Part shown: positions 42,095 through 51,475 of the stretch, in pieces | How positions within the stretch are numbered: the first letter of the stretch is position 1 | Layout: each line of letters begins with the position of its first letter | From: Paracoccaceae bacterium | GTDB taxonomy: Bacteria; Pseudomonadota; Alphaproteobacteria; Rhodobacterales; Rhodobacteraceae | DNA length: 64,000 bases | Assembly: GCA_014879735.1 (NCBI GenBank) | Contig: JACSRN010000076.1 | Coordinates: 52,590-116,589, forward strand | Reading direction: 5' to 3' | The notes under the pieces: model-generated | The model's input: the letters and a program-made list of their open reading frames with translations, nothing else | Told to the model about the DNA's origin: nothing | The model's database searches: none | Made by a program: the position numbers and the translations under genes

Positions 42095-43656
42095 GCGCCA
42101 AGCGCCTTTGCCGCAAGATAGCCCGAGCCGCCGCCAAGGCCGGGGCCAGGGTGGGTGGAGGCGCCGATCTGGATCAGGCCGCCCACCGGCCCGCTGCGGC
42201 CGGCCGACTGCGGGAATGGCCGCCAGAGGAAGAACTGGTCGATGCTGCAGGACCCGCCATAGGGATCGCCGCCGACAAGGTTGATGTTCATCGCCTCGAG
42301 ATCGGCGGGAGAGATCGCCCGCCGTGCCAGGCGGATGGCATCGAAATCGCGGATATGCCGGCGCAGGATCGCCTCGATCCGGTCGGCGAAGGCCTCGCGC
42401 GTGGCCTCGCTCCATCCGCCGTCCGTGGCGATGGTGCCTGCCGCATCGCCTTTCACCACCCGCGGCGCATCGGGGATCTGCAGCCAGAGGATGGCCTTGC
42501 CCTCGGGGCAGCGGCCGGGATCCAGCCGGTGCGGCTGGCCGACACAGATCGTGGGCACCGCGGGCAGCATGCCCCGTTCGGCCTCGTTTGCCGATTTCGA
42601 CACGGCATCCACCCCGTCGGACAGGTGGATCAGCGCCACATCCTCCAACCCCGGGGTCAGCCATTCCGGCAGCCGGTCAAGCGCGTAATGCAGCTGGAAA
42701 TCGCCGCGGCCATGGCGGAACCTGCGCGCGGCCTCGCGGTCCTCGGGCAGGTCCACCTCGCGCAGGAGCCGGTCCTGCAACTGCCCCGGCGCGACCGAGG
42801 CCAGGACCGAGCGGCAGGCGATCCGCTCGCCCGTGGCAAGGCGCAGGCCGGTGACATGGCCATCCTTGACCTCGATCAGATCGACATCGGCGCCGGTGCG
42901 GATGATGCCGCCGTTCTCCTCGATCAGCGCGCGGAAGGCCTGAGCCGCACGGCCGGCACCGCCCTTGGCAACCGGCGCGCCGGCCGCCTCCAGCGCAAAG
43001 GCAACGACCTTTGCCATCTTGGCGGAATAGGCGCTGTCCGGGGTCAACCCGCAATGCAGCACCCAGGGCGCAAACAGCGCCTGCGCGCCGGGGCTACGAA
43101 AATCGCTTTCCAGCCAGCCGCGCGCCGGTTTCAGCGCATCGCCGAACCAGGCGGCCAGCCCGCGCAACCCGCGCCGCCGCGCCTGGCCGAACAGCAGTTT
43201 CGCGGTCTGCCAGCTCCACAGCCTGCCGCCCAGCAGCGCAAAGAGGAAGGGCGCCTCGGCCTCGATCCCGCCCACGGCCGCGGCATGGGCAGCGCCGTCG
43301 CCCGGCGCCAGCGCATCCAGGGCGGCGACATTCGCCGCCCGATCCATCGTCAGCACCACGGCCGACCCATCCGGCCGCAGAACGGCGGTCGGATGCGGAC
43401 TATGGCCGAAGTCGAGCCCATGGCGGGCAAGATGCGGCCCGAGCGCCGCCCCGGCCGGCCCGGTCAGGAACAACACGAAGGTCGCGGCCATCACGTCATG
43501 ATGGAACCCCGGCAGGGTGATCTCCTCGGTCCGCAGGCAGCCGCCGCAGATCGCATTGCGCTCAAGCACCAGGACGCGGCGACCCTTCAGCCCCAGAAGC
43601 GCCGCCGCAACCAGCGCATTGATCCCCGAACCGATGATGACGTGATCGGGCTTCAT
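42091..43656 (-). CDS. Phytoene dehydrogenase-like FAD oxidoreductase, first copy
   Basis: A 521-residue flavoprotein. The FAD motif is VIIGSGINALVAAALLGLKG, followed by LVLERNAICGGCLRTEEITL and the late FAD segment GGSGYLAAKALGA. It has the architecture of the COG1233 phytoene dehydrogenase group, which also includes enzymes far from carotenoid synthesis. No other carotenoid gene is near. It resembles the protein encoded at 44615 over the full length (for example NLVGGDPYGGS against NLVGGDQICGS). The reaction is unknown; oxidation of an indole or oxindole derivative before ring opening is my inference from the neighbours. Confidence 0.82.
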   Translation of the reverse strand: MKPDHVIIGSGINALVAAALLGLKGRRVLVLERNAICGGCLRTEEITLPGFHHDVMAATFVLFLTGPAGAALGPHLARHGLDFGHSPHPTAVLRPDGSAVVLTMDRAANVAALDALAPGDGAAHAAAVGGIEAEAPFLFALLGGRLWSWQTAKLLFGQARRRGLRGLAAWFGDALKPARGWLESDFRSPGAQALFAPWVLHCGLTPDSAYSAKMAKVVAFALEAAGAPVAKGGAGRAAQAFRALIEENGGIIRTGADVDLIEVKDGHVTGLRLATGERIACRSVLASVAPGQLQDRLLREVDLPEDREAARRFRHGRGDFQLHYALDRLPEWLTPGLEDVALIHLSDGVDAVSKSANEAERGMLPAVPTICVGQPHRLDPGRCPEGKAILWLQIPDAPRVVKGDAAGTIATDGGWSEATREAFADRIEAILRRHIRDFDAIRLARRAISPADLEAMNINLVGGDPYGGSCSIDQFFLWRPFPQSAGRSGPVGGLIQIGASTHPGPGLGGGSGYLAAKALGA

Positions 43657-43662
43657 CCGCCG

Positions 43663-44454
43663 TCAGCCCCGCGCAACCAGAGCCAGCGCCCGCACCGGCG
43701 AGCCGGTCCCCCGCACGATCTTCAGCGGCGCGGCGATCAGAATCGCGCCCTTGGGCGGCAGCTTGTCGAGATTGGCCAGCGAGGCCAGGCCGAAACGGTT
43801 GTTCTTGTGCAGCAGGTTATGTGCGGGAAAAGGCGGGTTCATGCCCCCGGCCTGTCCGGCATCGGTGCCGATGCACTGGTTGCCCCAGCCGACGATACCC
43901 TTGTCGACCAGATACTGGATGACCTCGGCCGTAGGCCCGGGGGTATGCGGCCCGGTCGCATCGGCGTTCAGGAACATCGCCTCGTCATCGGCGCGCCGAT
44001 CCCAGTCGGACCGCAGCACGACCCATTCGCCGGCCTCGATCTCGCCATGTTCGGCTTCCCAGGCCTTCACATGGTCGATGGTCAGCAGGAAATCCGGATC
44101 GGCGGCGCATTCCTCCGCGAAATCCAGCACATTGACCGGCGCCACCACGCGCTGCAGGTCAAGCGTGTCGGTGAAACCGTCGCTATAGTCCCGGCCGGTG
44201 ATCCAGTGATGCGGCGCATCGAAATGCGTACCGGAATGTTCGCCCAGCTTCAGCCAGTTCCAGGCCCAGAACGGGCCGTTCTTGTCATATTCGCTGATGG
44301 TGTGAATCTCGATCTTCGGCGTATCCACCGCAAGCTCGGGCGGCAGCTTCAACAACGGCGTGTCCGGGCCCAGCGTGCCCGAGCAATCCACCACCTCGAT
44401 CCCGCCCGAGGCCAGAAGCCCGGCCAGGGTCTCAAGCGCAGTCTTCGCGGTCAT
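43663..44454 (-). CDS. Cyclase-family metal-dependent hydrolase (isatin hydrolase / kynurenine formamidase-like)
   Basis: A 263-residue cyclase-family protein. The metal motif HSGTHFDAPHHW is the family signature HxGTHxDxPxH. VNVLDFAEE and EWVVLRSDWDRR are further conserved parts, and the end has FPAHNLLHKNNRFGLASLAN. The ATG at 44454 follows GGGAGAGAAG. Known members hydrolyse isatin to isatinate or N-formylkynurenine to kynurenine. Because the next genes encode an aryl 2-oxoacid oxidoreductase and the cluster contains an anthraniloyl-CoA pathway, isatin hydrolase is the more likely role. It leads the minus operon toward iorB. Confidence 0.85.
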   Translation of the reverse strand: MTAKTALETLAGLLASGGIEVVDCSGTLGPDTPLLKLPPELAVDTPKIEIHTISEYDKNGPFWAWNWLKLGEHSGTHFDAPHHWITGRDYSDGFTDTLDLQRVVAPVNVLDFAEECAADPDFLLTIDHVKAWEAEHGEIEAGEWVVLRSDWDRRADDEAMFLNADATGPHTPGPTAEVIQYLVDKGIVGWGNQCIGTDAGQAGGMNPPFPAHNLLHKNNRFGLASLANLDKLPPKGAILIAAPLKIVRGTGSPVRALALVARG

Positions 44455-44614
44455 TCTTCTCTCCCTGCAGGTTGCGGCGCGTCCTTTCCGCATGGATGGC
44501 GCGCCGGACATCAGTCTTCGCGGCCGCGGCGCGATCGCCATCCGCTGCGGAATCATGCTAGACAGAATTAAATGCATTTGCAAATATCTTGAGGCGGGAA
44601 ACGGGAGGCGCGCT
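44455..44614. promoter_or_regulatory. Divergent promoter with overlapping palindromes
   Basis: Between the cyclase gene and the divergent FAD gene lie two overlapping perfect 10-bp palindromes, AAATGCATTT (44570-44579) and ATTTGCAAAT (44576-44585), in an AT-rich island. This is the size and kind of site that MarR dimers bind. A GGGAGG ribosome site follows at 44603-44608. Confidence 0.55.
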
Positions 44615-46183
44615 GTGGCGGACGGGTTCGATGCGATTCTGATCGGTGCCGGCATCAACACGCTGGCGGCAGCGCTGCATCTGTCGGCCCGGGGCTGGCG
44701 CGTGGGCGTATTCGAACGTGCGGCCGAGCCTGGCGGCGCCGTGAAATCGGGCGAATACACGCTGCCCGGCTTTCGTCACGACTGGGCAGCGATGAACCTG
44801 TCGCTGTTCGCCGGAAGCCCGTTCTTCAAGCAATATGGTGAAGAACTGGCGCGGCACGGCTGCGCCTTCGCTCCGGCGGACCGACCATTCGCCTCTTCCT
44901 TTCCCGATGGAAGCTGGCTTGGCGTCTCCACCCATGCCGGCGAAACCGAAGCGGCCATCACCCGTGCATCGCCGCGGGATGCCGAGGCCTGGGCCGCGCT
45001 GGCCCAACGCTTCCCGACCGAGGCGCCGACGCTGTTTGGCCTTCTCGGCAGCCCGATGAAAATACGTGCGCTTGCATATTTCATGTTTAAAACATTGCGA
45101 GCCAAGGGTTTAGCCGGCAGCGCCGACATGGCGCGCTTCCTGGTCTCGTCGCCGCGGCAATGGCTGGAGGCCACCTTCGAACATCCGCAGGTGCGCGCGC
45201 TTCTGGGCGCCTGGGGCATGCATCTGGACTTTGCCCCCGACATCGCGGGCGGCGCAGTCTTTCCCTATCTGGAAGGCATGGCCGGCCAGGCCTTCGGCAT
45301 GGTGATCGGCAAGGGGGGTGCCGATACGGCCGTGCAGGCGCTGGTCGCGGCGATCCGGGCGCGCGGCGGCGTGGTGGAATGCGGCCTGCCGGTGACGCGC
45401 ATCCTGCGCGACGGCGCGCGGGCCAGCGGTGTGGAACTGGCGGACGGGCGCAGGCTGGTGGCGCGGCGCGCCGTGATTGCCGGGGTGGCGCCGCGGGTCC
45501 TGCCCGCACTGGCCGGGCCGATCGCACCGGCCTTCGATCGGGCGATGACGGATTTCGTCCACGCGCCGGGCACGATGATGATCCATCTGGCGCTGGACGG
45601 CCCGCCTGACTGGCGCGCAGGCAAGGCGCTGCAAAGCTATGCCTATGTCCATATCGCGCCCTCGCTCGACCAGATGGCGCGCACCTACCAGCAGGCGAAG
45701 GCAGGCCTTCTGCCCGATGAGCCGATCCTTGTCGTGGGCCAGCCCTGCACCGTCGACCCTGGCCGCGCGCCGGAGGGGAAACAGACACTCTGGATCCAGC
45801 TGCGCATGGTGCCGGGAGAGATCCGCGGCGATGCCGCCGGCCGGATCGCCGCAACCGACTGGACGGATGCGGCCGAGCCCATGGCCGAACGCGCGCTTGC
45901 CATTCTGGAAGCCCATGCTCCGGGCCTTGGCGGCCGCATCCTCGGGCGGCGCATCGTGTCGCCGGAGGATCTGGAGGCCGACAACCCGAACCTGGTCGGC
46001 GGCGATCAGATCTGCGGCAGCCACCACCTGGCACAGAATTTCCTGTTCCGCCCGGCCCGCGGCCATGCCGACGGGGCGACGCCGCTGGCCGGGCTCTGGC
46101 TGACCGGGGCCGCCGTCTGGCCGGGTGCCGGAACCGGCGCGGGGGCGGGATATCTTCTCGCCCGGCGGCTGGCCGGCGGATGA
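44615..46183 (+). CDS. Phytoene dehydrogenase-like FAD oxidoreductase, second copy
   Basis: A 522-residue paralogue of the protein encoded at 42091. The FAD motif is AILIGAGINTLAAALHLSARG, then FERAAEPGGAVKSGEYTLPG; the end has GLWLTGAAVWPGAGTGAGAG. I chose the GTG at 44615 because GGGAGG lies 6 nt before it and the frame gives the glycine motif at residue about 11. It is the first gene of the plus-strand operon with the peptide-type importer and CoA ligase. Two such paralogues under one divergent promoter suggest two successive oxidations or a heteromer. The substrate is not known. Confidence 0.82.
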   Translation: MADGFDAILIGAGINTLAAALHLSARGWRVGVFERAAEPGGAVKSGEYTLPGFRHDWAAMNLSLFAGSPFFKQYGEELARHGCAFAPADRPFASSFPDGSWLGVSTHAGETEAAITRASPRDAEAWAALAQRFPTEAPTLFGLLGSPMKIRALAYFMFKTLRAKGLAGSADMARFLVSSPRQWLEATFEHPQVRALLGAWGMHLDFAPDIAGGAVFPYLEGMAGQAFGMVIGKGGADTAVQALVAAIRARGGVVECGLPVTRILRDGARASGVELADGRRLVARRAVIAGVAPRVLPALAGPIAPAFDRAMTDFVHAPGTMMIHLALDGPPDWRAGKALQSYAYVHIAPSLDQMARTYQQAKAGLLPDEPILVVGQPCTVDPGRAPEGKQTLWIQLRMVPGEIRGDAAGRIAATDWTDAAEPMAERALAILEAHAPGLGGRILGRRIVSPEDLEADNPNLVGGDQICGSHHLAQNFLFRPARGHADGATPLAGLWLTGAAVWPGAGTGAGAGYLLARRLAGG

Positions 46184-46219
46184 AACGACAACTGAAAAAA
46201 AACCGGAACGACAACAGGG

Positions 46220-47755
46220 ATGACAGAAATGAAGCTCAACCGCCGCAGTCTGCTGAAGTATTCCGTCGCAGCCACCGCACTTGGCATGGCCGGCCTGCCG
46301 CTTCGCGCGCAGGACATCGACGAACTGGTGATCGCCTACAACGTCACCCTTCCCAGTTGGGACCCGACCGTCGGCCCCAGCGCCGTGAACCCGACGATCC
46401 AGGGGATCTACCAGTCGGTCTTTGACCAGTTCATCCTGCAGATGCCGGATCTGAAGCCGGCGCCGGGTCTTGTCACCGAATGGGGCTGGAACGAGGACCG
46501 CAGCAAGATCCACCTCACCGTGCGCGAGGGCGTGGCCTGGCACGATGGCAGCCCCTTCACGGCCGAGGACGTCGCCTGGTCTCTGGCGCGCGCCGCCAAC
46601 CCCGATACCGGCAACCCGATCAACTTCGTCTGGAGTTCGCTGACCAACTTCCAGGTCGAGGGCAACACCGTCACCGCCGATGTGAAGCAGTTTGACCCCA
46701 CGATCTTCAAGTGGATGTACTTCCTGACCGGCTATGTGCTGCCCAAGGCCTATTACGAGAAGGTGGGCGCCGAAGGCTTTGAAGCCGCCCCCATCGGCAC
46801 CGGCCCCTATATGGTCGAGAAGTTCGAGCGCAATGCCTATGTCCGGCTGAAGGCCAACGAAGGCTACTGGGGCGGCGCACCCGAGTTCAAGACGGTGACG
46901 ATCAAGTTCGTCCCCGATGCGGCGGCCCGGGTGGCCGAAGTCGAATCCGGCAACAGCCACGTCACGCTGGAAATGCCCTACGAGGAATATGACCGGCTGC
47001 GGGCCGGCCAGCTGACCGGCATCGCCACGCCGGTATCGGACATCGGCATGATCTTCCTGAACGATATCGACGTGATGCTCGATCCCAACGTGCGCAAGGC
47101 CGCGGCGCATGCCATCGACAAGCAACTGATCATCGATCGATTGCTGTCAGGCTATGGCGTGAAGATCGACACGCTGGAAACCCCGGAATACGAGGCCTAC
47201 GACCCTTCGATCACCGTGCCTTACGACGTCGCCCTGGCCACCGAACTTCTGGCGGCCTCGGGCTACGGTCCCGACAATCCGGTGAAATTCACCATCCAGA
47301 CCACCAAGGGTTTCAAGCCCAAGGATTACGAGATGATCCAGGCCATCGTCGGCATGTGGCGCAAGGTGGGGATCGAGGCCGAAATCGAGGTCTACGAAAT
47401 CGCCAAGCATTACGAGCTGCGCGCGGCCGACCAGCTTGCCCCGGCGGCCTTCTACAACTGGGGCAATTCGGTCGGCGATCCCACCACCTCGACAGGTTTC
47501 GCGATGTTCGGACCCTCGCCGCATTCGGTCTGGGACAGCCCCGATCTGATCGAGAAGATCGTGCCCCTCTGGGGCGAGCCGGATGAAGCCAAGCGCATCG
47601 CCGGCTGGAAGGAGGTCGACCGCTACATTGCCGAGAACGCCTATGTCATCCCGCTGCTGCAATATGTGCAGCCCGTGCTGTCGGTTCCGGCCGTGATCGT
47701 GACGCCACATGCTTCGGGGGCGCTGCTGCCGCATCTGATGAAGCGCGCGTCGTAA
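46220..47755 (+). CDS. ABC transporter periplasmic binding protein, family 5 (DppA-type)
   Basis: A 511-residue binding protein. The N-terminus has a twin-arginine-type leader (NRRSLLKYSVAATALGMAGL, cleavage near RAQ before DIDELV), so export folded through Tat is likely. The mature protein has the family landmarks HLTVREGVAWHDGSPFTAED, GTGPYMVEKFERNAY and VRKAAAHAIDKQLIID. Proteins of this type bind peptides, nickel, sugars or aromatic compounds. In this cluster it probably brings in the aromatic precursor. A hairpin (47805-47831) follows before the permease genes. Confidence 0.9.
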   Translation: MTEMKLNRRSLLKYSVAATALGMAGLPLRAQDIDELVIAYNVTLPSWDPTVGPSAVNPTIQGIYQSVFDQFILQMPDLKPAPGLVTEWGWNEDRSKIHLTVREGVAWHDGSPFTAEDVAWSLARAANPDTGNPINFVWSSLTNFQVEGNTVTADVKQFDPTIFKWMYFLTGYVLPKAYYEKVGAEGFEAAPIGTGPYMVEKFERNAYVRLKANEGYWGGAPEFKTVTIKFVPDAAARVAEVESGNSHVTLEMPYEEYDRLRAGQLTGIATPVSDIGMIFLNDIDVMLDPNVRKAAAHAIDKQLIIDRLLSGYGVKIDTLETPEYEAYDPSITVPYDVALATELLAASGYGPDNPVKFTIQTTKGFKPKDYEMIQAIVGMWRKVGIEAEIEVYEIAKHYELRAADQLAPAAFYNWGNSVGDPTTSTGFAMFGPSPHSVWDSPDLIEKIVPLWGEPDEAKRIAGWKEVDRYIAENAYVIPLLQYVQPVLSVPAVIVTPHASGALLPHLMKRAS

Positions 47756-47804
47756 CCGGCCTGCGACCCCCCGGACCGGCAGGCCCGGGCGGCGCCGCAG
47801 GCCT

Positions 47805-47831
47805 GCCGGCCGTGTAACCCGCACGGCCGGC
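47805..47831 (+). terminator. Intercistronic hairpin behind family 5 binding-protein gene
   Basis: Perfect 10-bp arms GCCGGCCGTG (47805-47814) and CACGGCCGGC (47822-47831) with a 7-nt loop and the short tail CCCTTTCCC. The operon continues at 47866, so it is likely an attenuator or an mRNA 3'-end stabiliser. Confidence 0.6.
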
Positions 47832-47865
47832 CCCTTTCCCGACGCAGCGGAGCCAGACAGGACAG

Positions 47866-48876
47866 ATGCAGCTGTTGCAGACCATTTTCCTGCGGTTGAT
47901 CACGACGGCCGTCACGCTGTTCGGCGTGGCGGTGATCGTGTTCGTCGTGATCCGCATCGTTCCGGGCAATCCCATCGCCATGATGCTGCCCCCCGGCGCG
48001 ACCGAGGCCGATATCGCACGATTGAGCGCGCTTTACGGGCTGGACAAGTCGATCCCGGAGCAGTTCGCAATCTGGTCCGGTGGCGTGCTGCGGGGCGATT
48101 TCGGCACCTCGATCACCACGCGCCAGCCGGTGCTGGGCCTGGTGCTGGGCCGCCTGCCCGCCACGCTGGAACTGGCGATCATGGCGCTGGTGATGGCCGT
48201 CCTGATCGGTGGCGTCATGGCGCTGACCGGCACGCGGCTGCGCGGCACCCGCAGCGAGGGCGCCATCGACGTGGCAAACGGCATGGCGCTGTCGATTCCG
48301 GATTTCCTCTGGGGTCTGGTCCTGATCCTGGCCTTCGGGGTCTTGCTGCCGGTGTTCCACATCTCGGGCCGCATCACGCCGTCGCTGCAACTGCCGTTTT
48401 CAACCAATTTCTACCTGTTCGAAAGCCTTGTCCGGCTGCGTTTCGATCTCTGGGCCGACATCGTGAGCCACATGTTCCTGCCGGCGCTGGCACTTGCCAT
48501 TCCGCTTTCGGCGGTGATCGGACAGTTGCTGAAGCAAAGCCTGAAGGAAACCATGCATCTCGACTATGTCACGCTGTCGCGCACCAAGGGCTATGGCGAG
48601 AACCACGTCATCCTGCACGAGGCGCTGCCGAATGCCATCCTGCCGACGCTGACCCTGATCGGCGTGCAGTTCACCTTCCTGATCGGTGGCACGGTGATCA
48701 TCGAACGGCTGTTTTCCTATGAAGGCCTGGGCAACCTGGCCATCGACGCCGTGATCAACCGCGACCTGCCGCTGATCCAGGGGATCGTGATCCTGTTTGC
48801 GGCAATCTTCACCGTGGTCAATCTGGTGGTCGACCTGCTTTACGCCACCCTGAACCCGAGGCTACGCCATGCTTGA
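47866..48876 (+). CDS. Peptide-type ABC permease, DppB-like
   Basis: A 336-residue inner-membrane permease. It starts with a membrane helix (LFGVAVIVFVVIRIVPGNPI, with the DppB landmark GNP), the PGATEADIARLSALYGLD segment, and the cytoplasmic docking loop DYVTLSRTKGYGENHVILHEALPN. The next gene overlaps it by 8 bp. It forms the channel with the DppC-like permease. Confidence 0.92.
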   Translation: MQLLQTIFLRLITTAVTLFGVAVIVFVVIRIVPGNPIAMMLPPGATEADIARLSALYGLDKSIPEQFAIWSGGVLRGDFGTSITTRQPVLGLVLGRLPATLELAIMALVMAVLIGGVMALTGTRLRGTRSEGAIDVANGMALSIPDFLWGLVLILAFGVLLPVFHISGRITPSLQLPFSTNFYLFESLVRLRFDLWADIVSHMFLPALALAIPLSAVIGQLLKQSLKETMHLDYVTLSRTKGYGENHVILHEALPNAILPTLTLIGVQFTFLIGGTVIIERLFSYEGLGNLAIDAVINRDLPLIQGIVILFAAIFTVVNLVVDLLYATLNPRLRHA

Positions 48877-49720
48877 CGGACGCGGAGCCATCCAACACCG
48901 GGCCGGACCGCGGCTGTGGCTTTCGGCGCTGTGGCTTGGCCTGCTGGTCGTGCTGGCGCTGGGGGCACCCTGGATCGCGCCGAAGGATCCCCTGGCGCAG
49001 GATCTGATGCTGGGCCGGCTGCCGCCCTTCTGGATCGATGGCGCAGAGCCCGGCTACTGGCTTGGAACCGACAGTCTCGGGCGGGATGTGCTGTCGCGCA
49101 TCCTCTGGGGCGCGCGGCTGGCGCTGACGGTGGCGCTGGTGGCGGGCACGCTGACCTGCCTGATTGGTGCGACGCTGGGGCTGATGGCGGGTTTCCTGCG
49201 CGGCGCCAGCGACCTTGTGATCTCTCGGCTGGTCGACATCTGGATGGCCTTTCCGCCGGTGCTGTTCTCGATCCTCCTCGTTGCGGTGCTGGGGCCCGGC
49301 TTGTTCTCGATCATCGCGGCAATCGTCCTGATCGACTGGACGCGGTTTGCCCGGGTGGTGCGGGCCGAGGCCATGACTCAGGGCGCGATGGATTACGTCG
49401 CCTCGGCCCAGGTGGCGGGGCGCGGCCGGATCGGCACCATGGCCTTGGAGATTTTGCCCAATGTCCTACCCACCATCGGTGTGCTTCTGACGCTGGAAAT
49501 GGGCATCGCGGTGATCGTCGAGGCGATCCTTTCCTTCGTCAACCTGTCGATATCGACCGATGCGCCGACCTGGGGCGGCATGATCGCCGAGGGGCGGACC
49601 TCGGTGCATCAGGCCTGGTGGGTTCTGGTCTTCCCGCTGCTGGCGCTGTTTCTGACCGTCCTGTCCTTCAGCCAGTTGGGCGAGGGGCTGAAGGACCGCT
49701 TCGATCCGGTGCTGCGATGA
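48869..49720 (+). CDS. Peptide-type ABC permease, DppC-like
   Basis: A 283-residue permease. Landmarks are WIAPKDPLAQDLMLGRLPP, the DppC motif YWLGTDSLGRDVLSRILWGAR, and the docking loop MDYVASAQVAGRGRIGTMAL. It overlaps the ATPase gene by ATGA. Compared with standard DppC its N-terminus is short but keeps the first membrane helix. Confidence 0.92.
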   Translation: MLDGRGAIQHRAGPRLWLSALWLGLLVVLALGAPWIAPKDPLAQDLMLGRLPPFWIDGAEPGYWLGTDSLGRDVLSRILWGARLALTVALVAGTLTCLIGATLGLMAGFLRGASDLVISRLVDIWMAFPPVLFSILLVAVLGPGLFSIIAAIVLIDWTRFARVVRAEAMTQGAMDYVASAQVAGRGRIGTMALEILPNVLPTIGVLLTLEMGIAVIVEAILSFVNLSISTDAPTWGGMIAEGRTSVHQAWWVLVFPLLALFLTVLSFSQLGEGLKDRFDPVLR

Positions 49721-50583
49721 GCTATCTGTCGATCCGCGATCTGGAGCTGCGGCTGAAAGGCGGCGGGCGGCTTCTGCGGCGCGTCTCGCTGGAGGTGGCC
49801 CGGGGTGAGGTGCACGGGCTGGTCGGCGAAAGCGGCGCGGGCAAGTCGATGATCGGCAAGGCCGTCCTCGGCACGCTGCCGCGCTCGGTCGAGATCGTCT
49901 CGGGGCAGATCCTGCTTGACGGAACCGACGTTCTGGCGATGCATCCCGCCGCGCGGCGGCGGCTGATCGGCGCAACCTGCGCGCTGATCCCGCAGGATCC
50001 GCTGACGGCGCTGAACCCGGCGCACCGGGTGGGGCCTCAGATCACCGACCGGCTGGTCGACATCCTGCGCTGGCCCAGGGCCAAGGCCGAGGCGCGGGCG
50101 CGCGAATTGCTGGCCGAGGTGCAGATCGCCGAACCGGAACGGGTGATGCGATCCTATCCGCATGAACTGTCCGGCGGGATGCGGCAGCGGATCCTGATCG
50201 CCTCGGCCTTTGCGGCCGAGCCGAAGCTGATCGTGGCGGACGAGCCGACGACGGCGCTGGATGTGACGGTACAGAAACAAATCCTGAAGCTGATCAAGGC
50301 GATGCAGGAACGCCACGGCACGGCACTGCTGTTCGTGACGCATGATCTGGGCGTGGTGTCCAAGATCTGCCAGCGGCTCAGCGTGCTTTATGCCGGGATG
50401 GTGGTCGAGGACACCGATGTGCGCACCTTCTTTCGTGCGCCCCGGCATCCCTATTCCCGCGCCCTGCTGGCGGCCACGCCGAAATACACCGATCCCACCC
50501 ACAGCCTGACCCCGGTGCCCGAGGCGGTGATCGCCACCGTCCGGGCCGAGGTTGCCGAAGCCGACAGGAGGGCGGGCGCGTGA
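49717..50583 (+). CDS. Peptide-type ABC ATP-binding protein, DppD-like
   Basis: A 288-residue ATPase from the ATG at 49717. Walker A is GESGAGKSM, the Q-loop is in ALIPQDPLTALNPAH, the signature is LSGGMRQRILIASAF and Walker B is LIVADEPTTALD, with LLFVTHDLG after it. The end (HPYSRALLAATP) is the oligopeptide-type C-terminus. The stop overlaps the GTG start of the partner ATPase. Confidence 0.92.
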   Translation: MSYLSIRDLELRLKGGGRLLRRVSLEVARGEVHGLVGESGAGKSMIGKAVLGTLPRSVEIVSGQILLDGTDVLAMHPAARRRLIGATCALIPQDPLTALNPAHRVGPQITDRLVDILRWPRAKAEARARELLAEVQIAEPERVMRSYPHELSGGMRQRILIASAFAAEPKLIVADEPTTALDVTVQKQILKLIKAMQERHGTALLFVTHDLGVVSKICQRLSVLYAGMVVEDTDVRTFFRAPRHPYSRALLAATPKYTDPTHSLTPVPEAVIATVRAEVAEADRRAGA

Positions 50584-51380
50584 CCGAGATCTACCGCGTC
50601 GAAGGGCTGCACCTGTCGCTGGCCGACATGACGCGCAAGCCATTGCTGGGCGCCGCACCGCGGATCGAGATCCTGAAGGGGCTGGATTTCACCATCCCGC
50701 GCGGCGCGGTCCTGGGCATCGTCGGCGGCTCGGGTTCGGGAAAATCCACGCTGGGCCGCGCCCTGGTGCGGCTGCTGGAGCCCTCGTCGGGCAGCATCCG
50801 CTTCGAGGGTACCGACATCACCCATCTGGGCGAGGCCGCATTGCGGCCGCTGCGCAGGCGGTTCCAGATGATCTTTCAGGATCCGATGTCCAGCCTGAAC
50901 CCCCGCCACCGCGTCGGCGGCATCATCGCCGCGCCGCTGCGCCTGCACGGCTTCGACGATGTGGCGGCAAGGGTCGGCCGTGCGCTCGACCATGTCGGCC
51001 TGCCACGCGGCTTTGCCGCGCGCTATCCGCACGAACTGTCGGGCGGCCAGCGCCAGCGGGTGGGTATCGCCCGCGCCATCGCGCTGGAACCCGAGTTCAT
51101 CCTGGCCGACGAGATCGTCTCGGGGCTGGATGTATCCAGCCAGGCCCAGGTGCTGAACCTGCTCGGCGGGCTGGTGCGCGACCTTGGCCTGACGCTTGCC
51201 TTCATCAGCCACGACCTCAGCGTGATCCGCCGCCTGTGTTCGCGCGTGATCGTCCTGTATCAGGGCCGGATCGTCGAGGACCGCGAGACTGCGGCGTTGT
51301 TTGCCGATCCGCAGGCCGCCTATACCCGCGAATTGCTGGACGCGATCCCGCTGCCCGATCCCGACCAGCCCTGGACCTGA
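50580..51380 (+). CDS. Peptide-type ABC ATP-binding protein, DppF-like
   Basis: A 266-residue ATPase with a GTG start at 50580. Walker A is GGSGSGKST, the Q-loop MIFQDPMSSLNPRH, signature LSGGQRQRVGIARA, Walker B FILADEIVSGLD. Walker B has an isoleucine where most relatives have proline after Glu, a common variation. It makes a heterodimeric motor with the DppD-like protein and is followed by the CoA ligase after about 95 bp. Confidence 0.92.
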   Translation: MTEIYRVEGLHLSLADMTRKPLLGAAPRIEILKGLDFTIPRGAVLGIVGGSGSGKSTLGRALVRLLEPSSGSIRFEGTDITHLGEAALRPLRRRFQMIFQDPMSSLNPRHRVGGIIAAPLRLHGFDDVAARVGRALDHVGLPRGFAARYPHELSGGQRQRVGIARAIALEPEFILADEIVSGLDVSSQAQVLNLLGGLVRDLGLTLAFISHDLSVIRRLCSRVIVLYQGRIVEDRETAALFADPQAAYTRELLDAIPLPDPDQPWT

Positions 51381-51475
51381 CGCGGCAGCTTGCCGGCGCC
51401 GGACTTTGCCGCAAAGATGATGCCGGGTGGACCGGGGCGTCCTGCCGCCCGAGGCCTGGCAGGGAGGAGACTGCA

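Noticed and set aside
42091..43656. Carotenoid biosynthesis gene (phytoene desaturase)
   Set aside because: No crt genes nearby; operon context with cyclase, MarR and IorAB points to another substrate.
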